Origin: a beta proteobacterium AAP65
GTDB taxonomy: Bacteria; Pseudomonadota; Gammaproteobacteria; Burkholderiales; Burkholderiaceae_C
NCBI GenBank assembly: GCA_001295865.1
Contig: LJHW01000027.1
Span: 52,289 to 116,288 of the forward strand
Direction: 5' to 3'
Length of the DNA stretch: 64,000 nucleotides
The position numbers and the translations under genes are program-made. Under the pieces are notes generated by a model. That model worked only from the letters and a program-made list of their open reading frames with translations, made no database searches and was not told the DNA's origin. This document shows, in pieces, positions 61,969 through 64,000 of the stretch (position 1 is the stretch's first letter; each line of letters begins with the position of its first letter).

Positions 61969-63574
61969 GAGGCTGTGTGGAAACTCTTCGCCTAGGACGG
62001 TGTCATAGCTCCTGTCAGACCGACGGGAGTGCACGATGGGACGGTACGTCGAAGGCCAGGACCGAACGCAGAGCGTTCTCTTCCCCGAGCGCCTCGATGA
62101 CTGGATTCATGAGGACAGCACGGTCCGCGTCATCGATCTCTTCGTCGATGAGCTTGATCTGCGGAAGCTGGGCTTCGAACGCGCCGATCCGGCTGCCACG
62201 GGCCGGCCGGGGTACAGCCCGGCGACCCTGCTCAAGATCTACGTCTACGGCTATCTCAACCGGGTGCAGTCCAGCCGCCGCCTGGAGACCGAGGCGCAAC
62301 GCAACCTCGAGTTGATCTGGCTCACCGAGCGTCTGGCACCGGACTTCAAGACCATCGCCGACTTCCGCCGCGACAACGGCGAGGCGATCCGCAAGGTCTG
62401 CAAGGAGTTCGTGCTGCTGTGCCGCCGGCTGAAGCTCTTCACCGACTGCATCGTCGCCATCGACGGCAGCAAGTTCAAGGCGGTCAACAACCGTGACAAG
62501 AACTTCACAGACCGCAAGCTGCAAGCCCGCATCGAGCAGCTGGAGGACAGCATCAAGCGCTATCTGGTCGAGCTCGATCGCGCTGACCGTGACGCAACTG
62601 CTGTGTTGCCCGGCCGGGTCGCCCACCTCAAGGACAAGATCGCCAAGGTCAAGCAGCAGATGCGGGCGCTCGAGGCGATCGGTGAACAGATGAAGGCCTC
62701 CGAGGATGGACAGATCTCGCTGACCGACCCCGACGCGCGCTCCATGGCCACCAGCGGCCGCGGCACGGGCATCGTGGGCTACAACGTGCAGGCTGCAGTA
62801 GATGCCAAGCACCACCTCATCGTGGCCCATGAGGTCACCAACGTGGGTCACGACCGGAACCAGCTGGCCGATATGGCCAAGCTTGCGAAGGCGGCCTCCG
62901 GGGAAGAAGAACTGATCGCGCTGGCTGATCGTGGTTACTACGAAGGCTACGAGATCCTGGAGTGCGAGCGTGCGGGTGTGGCCGCTGTCGTGCCCAAGCC
63001 CACGACTTCGAACAACCTGGCCGAGGGTCTCTTCGATAAGCGGGACTTCGTGTACGACGCCGAGAACGACGAGTACCGGTGCCCCGCAGGCAGGATCGCC
63101 ATCTACCGCTTCACGACACAGGAAGCGGGTAAGACCCAGCACAAGTATTGGTCCTCAGACTGTCCGCAGTGCCCGATGAAGCCACGGTGTACGACGGGGA
63201 AGTACCGGCGCATCGCTCGCTGGGAGCACGAAGACATCTTGGATGTTGTTCAACAGCGGCTGGAGGGTGCCCCCGAGGCCATGAAGCTGCGAAGACAGAC
63301 CGTCGAGCATGTGTTCGGAACGCTCAAGGCCTGGATGGGGTCCAGCCACTTCCTGACCAAGACACTACCGCGGGTGAGAACCGAGATGAGCTTGCAGGTT
63401 CTGGCCTACAACCTGAAGCGGACGATCAAGATCCTCGGCGCCGGGCCGCTGATGGCAGCGATGAAGGCGTAGGGCGCAGGCCCTTCACCCCAAACTCAAC
63501 GCGCTGCGCGATGGCGGCCGCCGCCGACACGGCTGATCCTGATGCCTCGTCCAGCGCGTTCTCACACAGCCTCG
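61969..63574 (+). mobile_element. IS1182-family insertion sequence
   Basis: About 1606 bases bounded by inverted repeats CGAGGCTGTGTG (61969-61980) and CACACAGCCTCG (63563-63574), which pair exactly over 12 bases with partial similarity beyond. It encodes one transposase (62036-63472). Length and transposase match the IS1182 family. No clear target-site duplication is seen in the flanks. Confidence 0.85.
62036..63472 (+). CDS. IS1182-family DDE transposase
   Basis: A 478-residue transposase. The catalytic Asp residues are in VAIDGSKFKAVNNRD and LIALADRGYYEGYE, and Glu in TVEHVFGTLKAWMG. A zinc-like Cys region (CPQCPMKPRCTTG) and a characteristic IS1182 N-terminus (SVLFPERLDDWIHEDSTVRV) are present. 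The ATG is preceded by GGGAG. The gene seems intact, so the element may be active. Confidence 0.93.
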   Translation: MGRYVEGQDRTQSVLFPERLDDWIHEDSTVRVIDLFVDELDLRKLGFERADPAATGRPGYSPATLLKIYVYGYLNRVQSSRRLETEAQRNLELIWLTERLAPDFKTIADFRRDNGEAIRKVCKEFVLLCRRLKLFTDCIVAIDGSKFKAVNNRDKNFTDRKLQARIEQLEDSIKRYLVELDRADRDATAVLPGRVAHLKDKIAKVKQQMRALEAIGEQMKASEDGQISLTDPDARSMATSGRGTGIVGYNVQAAVDAKHHLIVAHEVTNVGHDRNQLADMAKLAKAASGEEELIALADRGYYEGYEILECERAGVAAVVPKPTTSNNLAEGLFDKRDFVYDAENDEYRCPAGRIAIYRFTTQEAGKTQHKYWSSDCPQCPMKPRCTTGKYRRIARWEHEDILDVVQQRLEGAPEAMKLRRQTVEHVFGTLKAWMGSSHFLTKTLPRVRTEMSLQVLAYNLKRTIKILGAGPLMAAMKA

Positions 63575-63654
63575 ACCCGTTGCAGACTTCCCCTGCCCGC
63601 AGCGAGTCGCCGGGAAGCCGCCGTTCGGCCCGATCCTCGACATCGGCGAACAGC

Positions 63655-64000
63655 CTATCCCTCGCTCTTCCCCTGATCTCCGAAGAGCAGACTTCCGATG
63701 CACCAAACGGCGCGGCCGACGTTGCGAATCAGCCGCTCGCCCTGTCTCAGATGCGACGCCGCAGCGTCGATGCTGGCGAGCTCAAGGGCGTCGCTGATCT
63801 CCGAGGTCGTCGGATGCGCGTCACCAACGCGCATGTCGTAGGCACCGGCTATGGCAGCGAAGACCTTTCGTGCGCGCTTCTCACCGGCCTTGCTTCCCAC
63901 TTCCGATACATCAACTGCCAAGGCAACGAAAAGGTCGGCGGCTAGGGAAGGTCTGCATAACTCCGTGCCAGTCCGAATAGCCTGAGCGCCTTGCGCAAGC
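63655..64000 (-). CDS. Partial gene at right edge, possible HEPN/abortive-infection protein
   Basis: The C-terminal part of a minus-strand gene, at least 89 codons from TTG 63921 and open to the window edge (115 codons). The sequence GAYDMRVGDAHPTTSEISDA has an R-x4-H motif as in HEPN ribonucleases and Abi-type proteins, and the end LRQGERLIRNVGRAVWCIGS is helical. The five-prime end is outside the window or cut by another mobile element near 63950. Function is tentative. Confidence 0.5.
   Translation of the reverse strand, partial: LAQGAQAIRTGTELCRPSLAADLFVALAVDVSEVGSKAGEKRARKVFAAIAGAYDMRVGDAHPTTSEISDALELASIDAAASHLRQGERLIRNVGRAVWCIGSLLFGDQGKSEG

Noticed and set aside
51743..64000. A right attachment site (copy of the tRNA-Ser 3' end) inside the window
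   Set aside because: No second copy of the T-arm/acceptor sequence was found by eye to 64000.

Overview
The window is very GC-rich, with dense gene packing, many 4-base start/stop overlaps (ATGA, TTGA) and several TTG or GTG starts. Gene families and order (rimP-nusA-infB-rbfA-truB-typA; ygfZ/mltG-tmk-holB-PilZ-TatD; NfeD plus SPFH; a large ornithine/lysine/arginine decarboxylase) point to a betaproteobacterium of the order Burkholderiales, probably near Rubrivivax, Leptothrix or Ideonella. The assignment rests on recognised proteins, not on a search.

Layout. 0.2-3.3 kb holds an orphan OmpR-type response regulator and a YtrA-type GntR/ABC-2 transporter operon on the minus strand. 3.4-6.8 kb holds an iron-type alcohol dehydrogenase, an HSL-family esterase, a thioesterase-acetyltransferase fusion and a small conserved protein. 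6.8-12.8 kb is housekeeping: ygfZ, then mltG-tmk-holB-PilZ-TatD, an ankyrin protein and a 68-residue conserved protein. 12.8-16.4 kb contains a three-gene overlapping operon (membrane protein, TPR membrane protein, TPR-AAA ATPase). 16.5-19.9 kb carries an SRAP-domain DNA-repair protein, a MATE exporter and a CYTH triphosphatase.

19.9-26.8 kb is the most coherent candidate for an undescribed pathway. It has a GT4 glycosyltransferase, a small membrane protein, a membrane-anchored class III aminotransferase, a divergent phosphatidylserine decarboxylase, an MGDG-synthase-like glycosyltransferase and a PlcP/LpxH-like phosphoesterase. This is the parts list of a membrane-lipid remodelling system, with a 9-bp inverted repeat between the first two divergent genes. 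26.8-36.7 kb adds a DUF3857/transglutaminase protein, a TIGR03790 lipoprotein, an EamA exporter, two alpha/beta hydrolases, a WS/DGAT acyltransferase with an unusual glycine-rich tail, and an S9 peptidase.

36.7-46.6 kb is the translation/transcription operon on the minus strand (rimP to typA, then an EamA exporter), preceded by a promoter and an early terminator-like hairpin that looks like an attenuator. 46.6-51.6 kb holds fabI, the decarboxylase, NfeD, an SPFH protein and a DUF2237 protein.

At 51.65 kb a tRNA-Ser(GGA) is followed by a P4-type tyrosine integrase. From there to the right edge the DNA is an integrative element: small unknown proteins, two AlpA-like regulators, a DUF1376-like protein, a DnaB-type helicase, four uncharacterised co-directional proteins, an XRE regulator and a terminase-small-subunit-like protein. 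It looks like a phage satellite or a defective prophage. An IS1182-family insertion sequence (61969-63574) lies inside it. A partial minus-strand gene with an R-x4-H motif, possibly HEPN/abortive infection, runs off the right edge. No rRNA, CRISPR array or riboswitch was seen.
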